Under the pieces are notes generated by a model. The model searched no databases and was not told where the DNA came from. It saw only the letters and a list, made by a program, of their open reading frames with translations. Below, one piece after another: positions 1 through 13,078 of a stretch of 64,000 nt of DNA (positions are counted from its first letter, which is position 1; each line of letters starts with the position of its first letter). A program made the translations under genes and the position numbers. This DNA comes from Ancylostoma caninum (taxonomy: Eukaryota > Nematoda > Chromadorea > Rhabditida > Ancylostomatidae), in assembly GCA_037903475.1 (NCBI GenBank), contig JBAJFG010000227.1:248001-312000 (forward strand), in the 5' to 3' direction.

Positions 1-3000
1 CTATGTACTCTTCTACATCTCCAAATTATTTTACTCAAACTTTTTGTAGGTTTCGTGAGTTTTCATGCCTCATAGAGATTTCGTGCCTTTTGTGCCCTAT
101 AATTCCTCTAGTTAGATCATTCTCCTTTCCTGTCGCTTATCTAGAAGGTAAACTACTGCTATGCTCCACGTAAAATATAGCATGCTGTGTCGGCGGTTGG
201 CACGCGACATCGATTTTGATACGTATTGATTGTCACTGGCTCTTGAGCAGCGACGCCAGCTATGCTTAGCTAAAAATCGATATGTGTCTGAATCGTCATT
301 ACTTGTTACAGGAAGACGGGAATGCAAGCTATACTTCATTATGAGTAATGCGACGGTCCACGCGCCGTTAACACGCTGAAATACAACGACATCCTCATAT
401 AAATATTTTTTAAGTCGAGAACATTACCCTGCGTACAAGGATTTTTTTCCAGAGGCTTCGAATTCACACAAGAAGCTCTTCTTCCACTTTTTTCTCACGG
501 GATGCACTGCTTGCCAATCTAGAACGTCATACGTCCCTTCTATCAAATGAGATAGGCTTATATGTACAGTGAAATACGCCCCCATCGGGCCCATCTCATC
601 CTGCTTTTTCTGGATTCGTCCTTGTAGATGTGAGCAGTTTCTCGGTCGAGATTTCATTTAAAGTTCATTTCTTCTCGCTGGGGAATTACCAAGTCCATCT
701 CTTGGTTTGCATCTCAGAAGCTTAGCTTTCTATCTCGACTCTCTTCTGAGAGAGAATATCTGCAGTTGCATTCTCTAGCTAATAAACTTTTAAGTATGAA
801 ACATTCATGAACAAGATATTCCAGGAAAGAACCCTGCATGTCATTTTTTTTGTGTGGGGTCCCATGCCCAAATTTATGACTGGTGCCTTCAGGACCTCTC
901 CTTCCCTCTATAAATAGCTTGCCAAACCTACCACCATTTCAGTGGGAACAATTAATCTGTTTGATGTGAAAATTGGTTTTGCCCTTCCACTTATAGGGCA
1001 GTATCGGAGTGTGGTGAAAGGGACCACCGTAATAACTCCTTCATGCTGCTGTATTGTAGTTTTCCCCCGAAGCGCTTTCACAGCAAACTACCTCAGCAAA
1101 AAGATCTCAGTAGGGAGGAATAACAATTGTGGAGAGGACATTCTTTCTAGGAAACACGAAGTTATCTGGAAAATTCGATGTATTCCAACTCAGCCGTTTG
1201 AGAATGCTTCGGGAAAGAGTTCTCGACTGTGAATCCAACAGAATCCATGATTTCCGCCAGTTTTTTTCGAAGAAACCTGGATTTATGGACCAATTTTGGG
1301 TTGAAGCAGCGTCTCTGACCTAGGAAAGTCTCTTCATGTGTAGGTGCATCAGGAAAAAGTATGATACTACATAAAGTTAAGTAATGCTGTTCATGAAATT
1401 CTACTCAAACTTATTGCTAAAATGAGTTTCGATCAGCGAGAACTCACTGCTCGTTTTATTCCGCACAGGTCCGTCACCAACGATCCACTTGTTGTCTTTT
1501 ATGACATCTTATTTTTGATGTTCTTTGACATTACCCGCTGTATGTGTGTCAGTAAGGGAACATCTGTTGTTTTACTTCATCACTTCTCTGAAAAAAGGCG
1601 ACACCGCTGTGAAAAACGCCTACTTCGCGGAAAACTACCGGAAGTACACATGTTTATGCAGTTCTTGGTGAGCTGTAAAGGTCGTCGCTGATTGTGATGT
1701 TCGCAGTTTTCGGATGAAAACGAATTATTGCTTGTTTGTTACGACTTTGTCAGGTGTAATCTCGTCATATTGCCTAGCGCAAACCCTGCTGCTGCCGTTC
1801 ATCTTTTCCATCCCGGATTGGCAATGTTTGTTTGTACCACTGTCTCTGTTAAAATAATAATACAAAATACAGAAAAATGTATAGAAATAAAATATAGTAG
1901 ACATTTGGTGCGTTTGGGTCACCAATGTGACCACCCTTCACAGCTCTTTCGAAACTGCCATTGAATGGTGTTCCTGGTGTCACTGTTACATACTTTTCAT
2001 ATTCTGTTGTTTGTTTGAAAACATCCCTTTGTGCTATTATTCTCCTTCAGTGTGAAATTTTCACTCTATGCAATAAGCAGCCTCATTAATAAACGTTCAG
2101 ATAGAACCATTCGAAATTTATCTTTGCCAGTAAAAGTACCTTTTTCCGGACCGTATTCCCAGAATTTTCTCGAATTTATTACATTCCAATCTGAGTAATG
2201 GCCCACTTCTTCACCTTTTAGAATCGTTGTAGCACTTCCCACTTTGGGGCTTTTTTTCTTCAACATTGGGAGTTTCTTGCTCGAAAGCTTTTTTTCTGCC
2301 ATGAGAAATCCTATTTTGTCACTCACCGACATTGACCATGTTATTTGCTCTCATTTTTTTGTAGCGCACTTCTGGAAATAAATAAATAAAATAAATAAAT
2401 TAATCCTTCGTTCCTACTCAAATCGGTTTCTATTTGAATCTTTAGAAGTAGTGTCAGGTTGGTCCGAAAATCTTTCACCAACATTTATTTCTCGATCCTA
2501 AAATTCTTGGTTTTCACCTAAAATTATTTGAGAATAGAATAGAATGTGATAGAAGTTTCTACTTATTTTATTTTCAAGTTTAAAAATTAGCAGACAAGGC
2601 TCAATCCATGAACAATAATTGTTTGATTGTTTGAAAAAAAAAGGGCAGTTAGTAATGGAAGACTTCCACATTAACCTAATAACTTCGCATGAAGTAGAAT
2701 CAGGATGGATTCATCTAGAAGATTTTGTCACGTTGTTTCCTCAAAGATCGGGAAAATGTGGACCATCTCACTATTGACCTGATAATATTTAAGGGATACC
2801 GCAGGATTTTTACAATAGGTGAACCTTACTGATTTCTCATGCGACTGCAGGCATAGAGAAAAGGAGGTGAATCTGAATGAGCATGGTGTTATTTGTGATT
2901 TTATTAATTAACATTCATCCATTATTATTATTTTAGATAGAGTGGTTGAGCACTTCCTTATTATGGGCAAGCAAAATTGGATTCGCCAGGCTGCACTTGC

Positions 3001-6000
3001 CTTTTTTCACAGGATTTCTTTAACCTGTTTATCCTGACCATCGCCCCTCCCTTTTACCTGCTTCGAGTCCCTGTGAAAAGTGATACTAGAATACCTGATT
3101 TTCTGACAACCAACACAACCTTTAAATACAACTTTCTTATATTTTCGGAGAGTACTCCCCAAAGGAATAGGGTTTTTTCAAATCTTCTGAACGTTTGAAA
3201 CGTTCCTAATGAAGAGCCTCAAGGAGACGTTATGATCTCTGGTTTATGACCTGAAACCCGCGGATAGACCACTTAAGTCTGACGCTAATAAGCAAAGCCA
3301 TTCTTGGGCCTGGCTTCCTCGACGACCTTTCCTTACTTTATGGAGTGGAACGATATTTGGTGGAGGCAGACACCCTTCATCTGTTTCTAGCAAACATGTG
3401 GCAACTGAACATTTCCAAGGTACACATGTCCTACTGGATCGGCGGTTCCATGATCCATTACTTTTTTTAGAACCATTGAACATTTATGGTGTGATATATT
3501 GCTACTGTTTTGCCGTCGCTTCTTGACAAAATAATCTTCTAAAGAATATCAACCTCAAAGGTCTCGAGACAGCATTCGGAAATCTCTTAAAAGGTTGAGA
3601 CGTCAGTCTTTCTCCGAAGTTTTGTAGTAGTAAACATGTTTTTATGATTAACCTTCTGTATCTTTGCTCAGCCAATATTTATTATCTAGAAGGTCTAGCC
3701 CCTTTCAATGGCCAACAATACGTATTATAACTTTAGCCAATCTAGCATCTATTAGGTTGTTACATAAATTTCCGCTATTTCGGAATTTTCGACAAAAGTG
3801 TTTTATAAAGAATCAAAAAACAATATATATCGAACAAAGTATGAACAACGACAGTCGCTACTCTTTTGCCGTTTTTACAGCACGCGCTCGACTTTGCTGC
3901 TTCAGGAATCCGAGGTCTATGAGGAGAAGAACTGAGTCGGGCAGTGATGGAAGTAACTGCGTTTGGCAATTTGATTCTCGAACACTAGCCGCTTCTGTGA
4001 TGTGATAATTGGCGTTTTGTTAGAGCTAGGTTTGCTTTACATAATGCGCATTTTGAAATTATCCTGGGAGCTCCTCACCATTCCAGAGGGTTCGACAAAC
4101 AAAATAAAGGGGCTTTCCGCAGTATTTCAAAATGGTGTGATTTCCACAGAGCACCTGGAACTTGTCCCAAAATTCTATCGATTAGTGTCCGCAAACCGTT
4201 GATGTTTATATCCGCAGTGGAAGAAATCCCACTTCAATTCTCTCTAGCTTTAGAGAGAAAAACGGCATAATCAAAATTTTGCGTTACCATGTTTGGTGCT
4301 TGTGCTTGAGACCACTCCACAATAACATGCAGAGGGTCAGTACCAGGGAGAATGAGAATGGCCTCGAGATTACCAGACTCAGATTTGGTTGGCCTCATGC
4401 AACGTTATGTTAAAATAATTCTTCGTGCAAGTACAGTCTCCAAATTTGTATGCTTGATGGGTTCATTTCGAAGTTAATTAAATTTTCAATACAGGATAGA
4501 AAAGTCTGGTTTAGATTCCATAATATTAGCGGGATCATACGCTATAAAATGGTACGCAGCCATAACCAAAATCAGAAGCATTTATTACAAGCGTTCAAAG
4601 AGCGCTGTGCAGAAGCAGCGGGAACCTACATATGCAGCAACAAAATATAATAATATTATCCCATTTAGTAATGTTTGAGCTCTGTTGTAGCGTGTTGTTC
4701 CACTGTCGTCACATAAGCAATGAATGATAGTTTTATTTTCCGTATTTTTCATGTTCCTAGTCCGACTGAATGCGTTTGTAAAGCATTTCATGATGCTTTG
4801 CTATGATGCATTAGATAAGTAGATAAATAAAAAAATGGATAAGTGAATAAGCAAACAAACAACTGAGTACCGCTTAGCGAACTAAATTAAGCTGTGCTCA
4901 TATTTACGAATGTTCCCAAAAAAGTTGTGACCTCTTCCATTTTTTGAATCGGACGAGTTCTCCTAACAGAAAAATGAGTGTACTTGTTCAAGCGATTTGC
5001 TTAATCAGCGACCACAATCACAGACAAGAATGTCCAGATTTACTCATCACTCCTCTTCGCACGGGAAACTCGTCCATTCCTGAGGAGCGTAGAGGGATGG
5101 AGGTTAGCATGCGATTTGACACTATGAATAATTGCGCATCCGCATAATTCATTGACATCACCGTTATTACTTCCACTGCATCCTCCAGACCTTTTCAAAT
5201 ACACATGTGGTGAGATGCATGGAAACAGGCCTCTGTGGTGCTCTTCGAATAACTGGAAAAGTAGGAAAGTTCAGGAACCACTGAAACCATTGAATGCGTA
5301 ATTGAACACGTGCCCTCTCTGGATGAAATGTTCAACCTTGCATACTAACGGCTAATGTGCACAAAGCTGTGCAAGGTTACCGGACAAGGACAGCATAAGT
5401 TCGCGAAGTTTTGAAGGCCTTTGTTTGCTTTAGTAATATTTCAAATGCCTACGACAGTCTACCCACTGCATGCATATGTAAATGAAAGTGCCACCGTGAA
5501 CGGCTGTTGGCCAAAGTTGTTCATGCAAGGGACAACGGACACGACATGTGAGCAGAATTTCTGAAGTGAACTTCACAACTAGTACATAAAACGCAGTGTT
5601 CAGATGCTTTGGTGGCAGAGTCTCTCCTCTCTATTTTCCCTACACTAACACACTAACACACTTCGTATTTGCTTCTGTAACCCACAGCAGTTCATGAGGA
5701 ATTATCCATACAATTTACGAACGTCTCCGGGAAATTTTAGCTGTCTTGCCATTGGGATGATTTTTACCGATTGAATGGTACTTACTTATTTATGGAAGTG
5801 GTGTGTAATTCTGCGACCTACTTGGGGATGTAGGGTGGGAGACAAACGATGACGAGCGCTGGTAGGGTTAGCGCACTATGGAGTGGTGAAGGAAAACCGC
5901 CAGGACTAACCCTAGACTGGAGCACCATTGATCCACAACAAGGCCTTTTTTGCTCCTATATTTCCATGAACACCGGTAAATAGGATATTCGTCGCGAAGT

Positions 6001-8256
6001 ATCAGCACAATATCATCATCTCTGTATGTGATGCAATCAGTTAAGTATAATAGTAAAACAAAGTAGTTGAAGGATCTTAAATTAGTCAAATATGTTGAAG
6101 CAACGGCTGAAGGCCATGGTGGACGCTCGAGTATCCGGGCAGGGAGAAGGGGCATGGAAAAAGAACGTGGACCTCCGCAAATTTGGGGACCGTGTGAACA
6201 AGTGAAATTACCAAAGACGTCAATTTTATAGTAGAGTAATCAAAAATAAATATGTAGTTGAATATTGAAAATGAGAAGACTAAACATTTCGTAGAAGGCT
6301 ACACAAAATTGTTGACTCTTTCAACAAGTACGTATGTTGAAAGAAAGTTTGATGTCCATCCTTCGAGCGGATGGTGGGACGGCTATTGTTGAGGCTTTAC
6401 CAAGAGTTTTTTCGCTCATGATTGGAGCGGGTAGGTGGTAGATACGACTATTTGCCTGGAATTTTATGTTTGCAACTGAAGTATATGTCAGGGCTTGTTC
6501 CAATGTTTAAAGAACATCCTGGACAGTCAACGAAGTTTTTTTTTCTTAGCATCCCGATGGATGACGTAATGTCAGGAATCTTTAGAAGGCTGGAGCGTTT
6601 TTCTAGATTATTTGTTCATCTGTCATCTCTTATGAGTCGGAATCGACGTATTCTCGGCCATTTTGGGTGATTGAAGTCCATTTTTAGAGCTATATTTCGA
6701 GTTAGCAGCACATCGTCAGAAGTTTAAGCTTTGACTGTGCCTAGAAGGTAAACTATAATAATAACAAGTGTTTGAGACGGATAGTCGGCTTTCGAGTGAT
6801 TCAATTATTTGACCCATCTTATATGTTTTTCTAGCCACTTCATTGGCCTCGCCCAATTATGCACAAACTTCCTGCACCAATATTTCTGCATATGCTGTTT
6901 AGTCTCGAAGGGGTCAGCCCGTATTGGATTCATTCTGCTCCTTTCCGAGCGTTCATTCCAGAAGGATTCCCAGCGGGAGGAAAATTGTTGAACAACACCT
7001 CGACAATTTCACAGTGTTTAGCACAAGTTTCCAACACTCCGGCCTGTTTGACACATCTTGAGCAGGAGGTTCAGCAATTCACAGTACTTCTCAATGTCTT
7101 TCGGATGTGTGACCACTCATGATGGGTTTGCGGTCCGCTACTTTAACCCACTCTCACGTCCCCCTTTTGACGGTCAAGGTTCCTCTTTCTCATCGCTCAA
7201 GTGTCCATAAATTCAGATTAATGGCGAATCTTTATTCCTCAAAATTCTGCCGGTAAATTTTCAGATTCTGCTGTGATTTTGAGATAAACGTAGTCATGAT
7301 ACGCTTATAATTGTTTTTGTAGGAGCAGAAACCGAGAATAACCTGGCACATCACTCACAGGTACCCATAGTTCCGTTAGAGGTACATGGTCACTTTTTAC
7401 ATGCTCATCTATGATTTCGTTAGGTTTGACAACTGAGCGTTGAAAGTGCTAATATTTATAAATGTTCCCGGTAAAGTTGCGATCTCCCTACCCTTTTAAA
7501 ACAGTCGTGTCCTCAATTTAAAATTAGTACACTGTTTTTAGCTGTTTTTATAGGGATTCTCACAGTCGCCGACGTCAAATAGTAGCGAATTTAGGGAGAA
7601 AAATGGTATTTTGTTTCAGACATTCGTTCAGAACTGAACGTTTATAACTTTCCGGGAAACGTCTGTGAATACGGTCACATAATTATCATAGTCAAATGGC
7701 AATGATCAAATCAGCCGTTAAATTTCGAATAGTAATCTGTTGAATGAACCTGAGCATGATTGCACACAACATCTTTGTGCAAATCATTGTGAAGTACTGG
7801 CAAAATCTTTCGTAAGTTTTTTGGAGTTGAAGTTGGTTAAGATCAGGTTTGGGCTAAAGGTTTTCCACTGCTTATTTTTGATTCGTATTCCTCGTTTTGT
7901 TAATTAAATATCAGTTTCTTAAGTTTAGATTTCAACCTTAGGTTTATGATGAGTTCGTTTCTTAAACTTCAGCCGTTCAAGTCCAAAAATTGCAAGGGAC
8001 CCCATTTCTTCTTACTCCCCTACTCCCTTGTTTGTCTGCGTCTGCCTAACTACTGGTGTAAAAACGTTTGGAATCAGTTCCATTAGTCCACGTGGAGGAC
8101 AGCAGTCCATACGTGAAGATTCTTGGTATAATTAGATTGCTCCGCTTTGATTAAATAGTATCTGGAGCCAGAAAGTCACACAATTCTGCGCTTTACCCAA
8201 ATTGTTCAAATCCACATTTAGAGAATGGCTCGGTTGAACTCGGAGGAACTCCGGAA
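1..8256. other. Gene-poor stretch, no supported gene
   Basis: Only short open frames (under 100 codons) occur on either strand. None shows a recognisable domain, and no exon chain could be built. There is a short AAAT-rich simple repeat near 2377-2402. A segment near 200-235 resembles, in reverse complement, sequence near 34300-34330 (a TTGATACGTATTGA-like motif beside CGACATCGATTTT), which suggests a decayed dispersed repeat. I see nothing else I can name. Confidence 0.5.
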
Positions 8257-8346
8257 GTCACAGAAAACGCTGAATGAAATGGCTCTGTTGGCGTAAAAGT
8301 GTGAACATGCGCCAATAGAGCCATTTCATTCGATGTTTTCTGTGAC
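8257..8346. other. Long imperfect hairpin (about 37-bp stem)
   Basis: The left arm (8257-8293) and right arm (8310-8346) are reverse complements at about 33 of 37 positions around a 16-nt loop. Both arms begin GTCACAGAAAAC in their 5'-3' sense and contain GAATGAAATGGCTCT. Complementarity stops abruptly at both outer ends. The size fits a microRNA-precursor-like foldback, but a tiny foldback transposon relic is equally possible. No expression evidence is available from sequence alone. Confidence 0.5.
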
Positions 8347-11325
8347 TGTGTTTGCTGGGGTACTCTGAACATGACTGAAAGCCAGACGCGTTTGAATATT
8401 CGCGGTGTTTGCCGTTGACGCCGATTGCAACTCCTTCGACACACCTCCCCCCCACCCCCACGTAGAAAACAGCTCGTTGCATTCGCCAAGGTCGTGATAG
8501 CCCTAGGCTATTAATCTTTATTTACTTTAGTAATTGCCCAGAAATTGACATTTTTTGCCCCGAAGAGCTATCGTAGAGAAAGATCTCAATTTACAGAATT
8601 CACATGGGGATTCAATTTTCGCTGGTTTTTTGTCGGTCACATTTCTATGGCTCTTTCAATTCTAGATTTCTGTGAAGATTAGCCGATTCTCATCAGTAAT
8701 TCACTTATCTCATCACAATGTTTGAGTCTGTTATTTGCCAGATCCATTTTATTGAATTGACTCACACCTTTCTAATTGTAATATCTATTAACTAAAGATG
8801 AATTACTTCTACAGGCGCTGTCGGTTTTATTCCTTCAAGTACACCCTCTTCAACCGAGTTAATTACTGAGTCATTCTTCTCTATTTATAGTTTAATACTG
8901 TATTATTTCTCAAAACGAACAGAACACATGGACAGGTGAAAAAGAGAGAAAACATAGCTAAGGACTAATGCACCAATGCTTAAAGGCTGACGCTTGAAGA
9001 AGACAGACGAATTTTTTAATAACTACGTAATTAGGGCTTTTAAAAAGATTTAAATATTCGATACATCTTTCTCTCCTCATAGCTCTACTGCTATGCCTCT
9101 TTACCAGAAATTAGTCACGTCTAGAATTTGCACACAAATAATGGCAACTTTTTTTTAGTATCCTCACAACCATCATATAAAATCAAAACTTCAACTTTTG
9201 TTGAGGAAACTTCAAACTTTTGGAGTTCTCTTTCTTTCCGCTCAGTTAATCGAGGTTAAAAGGCTCTGGAATTGCTAGGGACTAATGTGATTACTAAGTT
9301 CGCAGGACATAGCTAAAAAAAAACAGGATTTGATCACTGTGCTGGCAATGAAAGGCGTGGTTGATTTCAAGACGTATTTGTAAACAAAAAAAAATTGAAG
9401 CTATATACATGCTATTCCACGGGCCATTAAATTTATGGCTTATCCGGTCTATGAATACGTTCACAGGATGAAAATATAAGGATGGCACAGGGAGATATTC
9501 CGAAGGACAGGGAAAAACGGAAGAGTCAGGTTGTGTAACTTGTGCATTTGGGACCTTTTCTATAACTAGAGGATTACTCATAACATTTTTTAGTGTATAT
9601 TTTAGTGGGAAATGTGGTCAAACCTTTCCCAGACAAAGAAAACACGTCCATTGTAGAGGAAATGAATTATTTCTTGCTTCCAGATGTAGCTGCTGTATTT
9701 CCCTGTGGTTTGGTTGAATACGCGGAATCTATTCCTTGCCGATAAACATCTACTGCTCCTATAAAACCACCGTGTCATTTTGTAACTGCTCCGGAAGAAC
9801 TTAAATGTTCGTCAACAGGAGCCTGGCAAATACAGCAATGTGATTCCACTTCTGTGTTCACAGGCAGGAAAAGCCAGCAGTAAGGATTAGCCACTTCATC
9901 TACGCATCCGCACACTCCATTGAAATCACCGCTCCCTTCCCGACTAATACTGCATGAACTTGATGAATCCTGTGTATATCGTGCAGAATTCAAATGTGAA
10001 TGAAGACGCAATGGCATTCAAGTTACAGGAAGATAATCCCATGTTTTTTTTTTCCTTTAATACGAGACGCCCTTTCTTTTCCACCCTTAATATTCTCAGC
10101 TCCTCGTATGATTTGCTGTTTGCAGGGAGAGCCTTCCAAACTGCTCTCCGAGCTGTTACGACTGTGATTGAAGTCCTTTTTTCATTGCCGCTATCGGAAA
10201 GTGTTTCATTTTTGGCGCCATGATGTTTCATCGTTTTAGCTTTGACGTTTGAGCTTTATCTTTTTCAACAAGCAAAGAAATGTGTAAGGAGGCAGTCCTA
10301 TAATGTCATGAATACAAAACAGGCTACAACTGCGTATTGGAGGGAAATTTTCAACGTGAGAAAAATTGGACAGATCTTTGGAGCTCTGATTTTGATTTGG
10401 CATTTCTATGTATTAGTGGCTCCTTTATCGTTTATTGTAGATACGGCTCGTTGACGTAGGCATCTTGCATCACTGCGAACGACTGCAATATAGTGGTAGA
10501 ATTCGTTAACGTTCATGGAAAGGTTCGGTGCTTCCCGCTCATCCAACATGCACAATTTTCTCGACCGTGATATGTTCCATGAAATCGGTTACTTCATATT
10601 GATTCTATCTGTGGAGAGCTGGTCTTGAGCTGTGTTTATACTTCGTCGCTTTCGAGTCGCGTCGCGGAAAAGTACAATTTTTCCTTTACGGAATGTATAT
10701 AGTTCTATTTAGGAAACTCGTTCATCCTGCGGGCAGATGCTCAGCTCATTTTCTATTCTGAGATATCAACAGCTTCTGGAGCTTCTTGGCATGATTATTC
10801 CGATGTGTAGGTGAAACGGTCGTTCTTCACTACTGCGGCTTGTACCAGTTGTCCGTCCTCAACGCATGTAGCGAACGTCCGCGTAACAACTATAGCTCTT
10901 AAGTGACGCGGCACTGGTAATCGCCCACCGCCAGCGACCGTCCTACCTCTGCGTGCGGCTCCGAAATTATTGGTACCAGCCACTCACTGAGATTTCATCT
11001 TTCAGTCCAAAAAGTGATCTCTGAGGTGGGAATTCCACCATGTGGAGCAGTGGAAGCGAGAGCATCTCACGGAACGGGAACATTCATAAATACCGCTACG
11101 CACATCTTTAGTGGTTCATTTCGGTCTTGCTACCGCAGAAAAGTAGCGTCGACTTGCCGCGGTGGTTCGCATTACCGACGGGACGTTCTACGTAGAAAGT
11201 GAAACTTTGATGAGAGGACATATACTCTTGCAGCGCATTTCGAAAAAAGAAGAAGTCAATGTGATGATCAATCCGCTAAGTCATGGATAGTGAAACTTCA
11301 TGTTCAAGAATCCAGCTCCCGATCA
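8347..11325. other. No supported gene
   Basis: Several 60-95 codon frames overlap on both strands (for example 9944-10231 minus), but none matches a known family and none can be joined into an exon series. A GC-richer block at 10800-11200 has no recognisable coding content. Confidence 0.4.
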
Positions 11326-11329
11326 ATGT

Positions 11330-11390
11330 GAGGCTGCCGCTATACTCCTCGAGGAGTATAACACCTAGCATCGCCGTCGCCAAAGATTGG
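11330..11390 (+). repeat. Palindrome-bearing repeat end (left copy)
   Basis: It contains the 20-bp perfect palindrome TATACTCCTCGAGGAGTATA (11341-11360), preceded by AGGCTGCCGC and followed by ACACCTAGCATCGCC. The same block occurs in inverted orientation at 13020-13078, so the two may be the ends of one 1.75-kb element or two separate copies. Diverged copies lie near 12695-12715, 23770-23800, 30945-30975 and 34340-34370. Confidence 0.6.
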
Positions 11391-12589
11391 CGATCGAACG
11401 TCGTCGAAAAGAATGACATACTGGCTACTGCAACCCAATATGTGTCCTGAAAATATAAATCTTTAGGTCTTCATATTTGATGCGCAAGTGTGATTTCTCA
11501 TAACTAATGAGCTCTAAATGGCCATAATTCCCTTATGTTTCTAGGGGTCACAAGAGAAATCTTCGAAAATCTTAAATTTGCATAGGATACTAAACGGGAT
11601 CTTTGACAGTAAGAGAGAACGAGAGAAAAGTGAAAGAGTGAGAATGATTGAGTGAGCAAGACATATGTGAGATTTTCAGACGTAGCATCCGCTCAAATCC
11701 TTTTTTTTTCGAAATTTTGCTGGATTTCGATTTTTTAAGGAACGTAGAGCTCATGTCCAAAACACATAAGGAATCCACGACGGGGCGCAGTATTCCTTGC
11801 GTCCAATCCCTTTCTCCTGACACTGTAGTCTCGTTACATAGATGCTACTATCGCACGCGCTTGTGCATGAGACCGGGTCTGTGTTAGCTGGCATGTCGTC
11901 GCTGCAAGAACTTTGGAAGCTGAGTTCGTGGTTTGATTTTTCTTCGCAGTGAGTCGTGATTTCTTGCTTTCGTCTAACACATTGGGGACAACGGGATGCA
12001 CATGTGTCGCGCGAAATGGGCTCTTTATGTCCATAAAATTACCAGAGAAATTCCTCCTACCATCCGCGCTCGCCATGCAGAAGTGTGCACGGTCCGCAAC
12101 GTGTTAACATTTATGATGCACTCACCGACAGTGTGTATCACTGCTGGTACTTCAACTTGAACTCGAGGACTTCCACGCGTGCTGTATTCAACATTACATG
12201 GTACATTTAAAAGATTAAATTGCAGGACAAAAATGAATGAGTAGCAAGCTAATGCTTGTCACGCTGTTTCAGCGGAGAAGAAGTATAATATAAGCTAGAA
12301 GAAAATATATCTGCATATAAACATAAATTTTGTACCATATTGTATTATTGCGTTGCATTGTAAACACTGGTCCCTTCTCTTTGTAGCCGAAGATGAGGGG
12401 TGCTACTCCACAACTTCAAAAACTGTGTTCTTTGTGATAATGTGATGCTAGTCACAGATGCAAAATGTGAAAATCACTGGATGCCTTGGAGTACCTCTGC
12501 ATGACATCAGAACATAGCAATTAAATAGATAATGCTCACGTGATTTCTGATAATTGAAGACCTAGGCGCTCCGCCTCCAACGTTGTCCC

Positions 12590-12700
12590 ACCGCCATCGT
12601 CGATCCTTTTCGACGAAAGCCCATCGCCAATCTTTAGCGGCAGCCCATCGCCAAACTTTAGCGACTGGCGACCGCCAATCTTTGGCGATGTAGCGTCGCG
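12590..12700 (-). repeat. Short tandem array of about 24-bp units
   Basis: Three to four imperfect copies of a unit built around CGCCAATCTTTAGCGGCAGC follow one another. Related words (CGCCAAAGATTGGCGAT) lie next to the palindromes at 11371-11388 and 13021-13040, so the array is probably an internal part of the same repeat family. Confidence 0.5.
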
Positions 12701-12763
12701 AGGAGTATAGCACCCCTCTGGTGATGTATCATTGTCGATAATCGCTGTGATTTTCATCGCGAC

Positions 12764-12981
12764 CAGGGATGAGCGGAATTCCAGCTTTCGCAAGTCGGAA
12801 GTTCCCGAATTCTTGCCTCATGCGAGCTGCTGACTTCTAGATTTCTGGGCAATTGGCAGTCGTTGGACCATGCCAACTCAGACATGCTGTATTCATCGCT
12901 CCAAATTTCGCCAGATTCTGAACTTCCCCCAACTTCCGACTTCCGACTTCCGGTCTCATGCAGTACTTCCGCTCATCCCTG
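12764..12981. mobile_element. hAT-type MITE with perfect 8-bp target duplication
   Basis: The terminal inverted repeats read CAGGGATGAGCGGAA at the left end and TTCCGCTCATCCCTG at the right. The element is flanked by identical 8-bp direct repeats ATCGCGAC (12756-12763 and 12982-12989), the target-duplication length typical of hAT transposons. The 218-bp interior has no transposase and is rich in repeats of an ACTTCCG word. It sits inside the palindrome-ended repeat region, so it is a younger, nested insertion. Confidence 0.85.
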
Positions 12982-13019
12982 ATCGCGACCCACCCACAAC
13001 CAATACGTATCAAAAGTGA

Positions 13020-13078
13020 AGTCGCCAATTTTTGGTGATGCTAGGTGCTATACTCCTCGAGGAGTATAGTGGCAGCCT
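13020..13078 (-). repeat. Palindrome-bearing repeat end (right copy)
   Basis: This is an inverted copy of the block at 11330-11390. It includes a 22-bp palindrome (13048-13069), the same core with one more base pair on each side, followed by TGGCAGCCT. Between the two copies lie the 24-bp tandem array and a nested hAT MITE. Confidence 0.6.

Noticed and set aside
5340..5560. Possible reverse-transcriptase relic (FSNISNAYDSLP resembling FxDxxxAYDSxP)
   Set aside because: Only one short motif matches, with no neighbouring RT blocks in any frame.
9944..10231. 95-codon minus frame as an exon
   Set aside because: Basic and low-complexity, with no splice-site pairing and no family.
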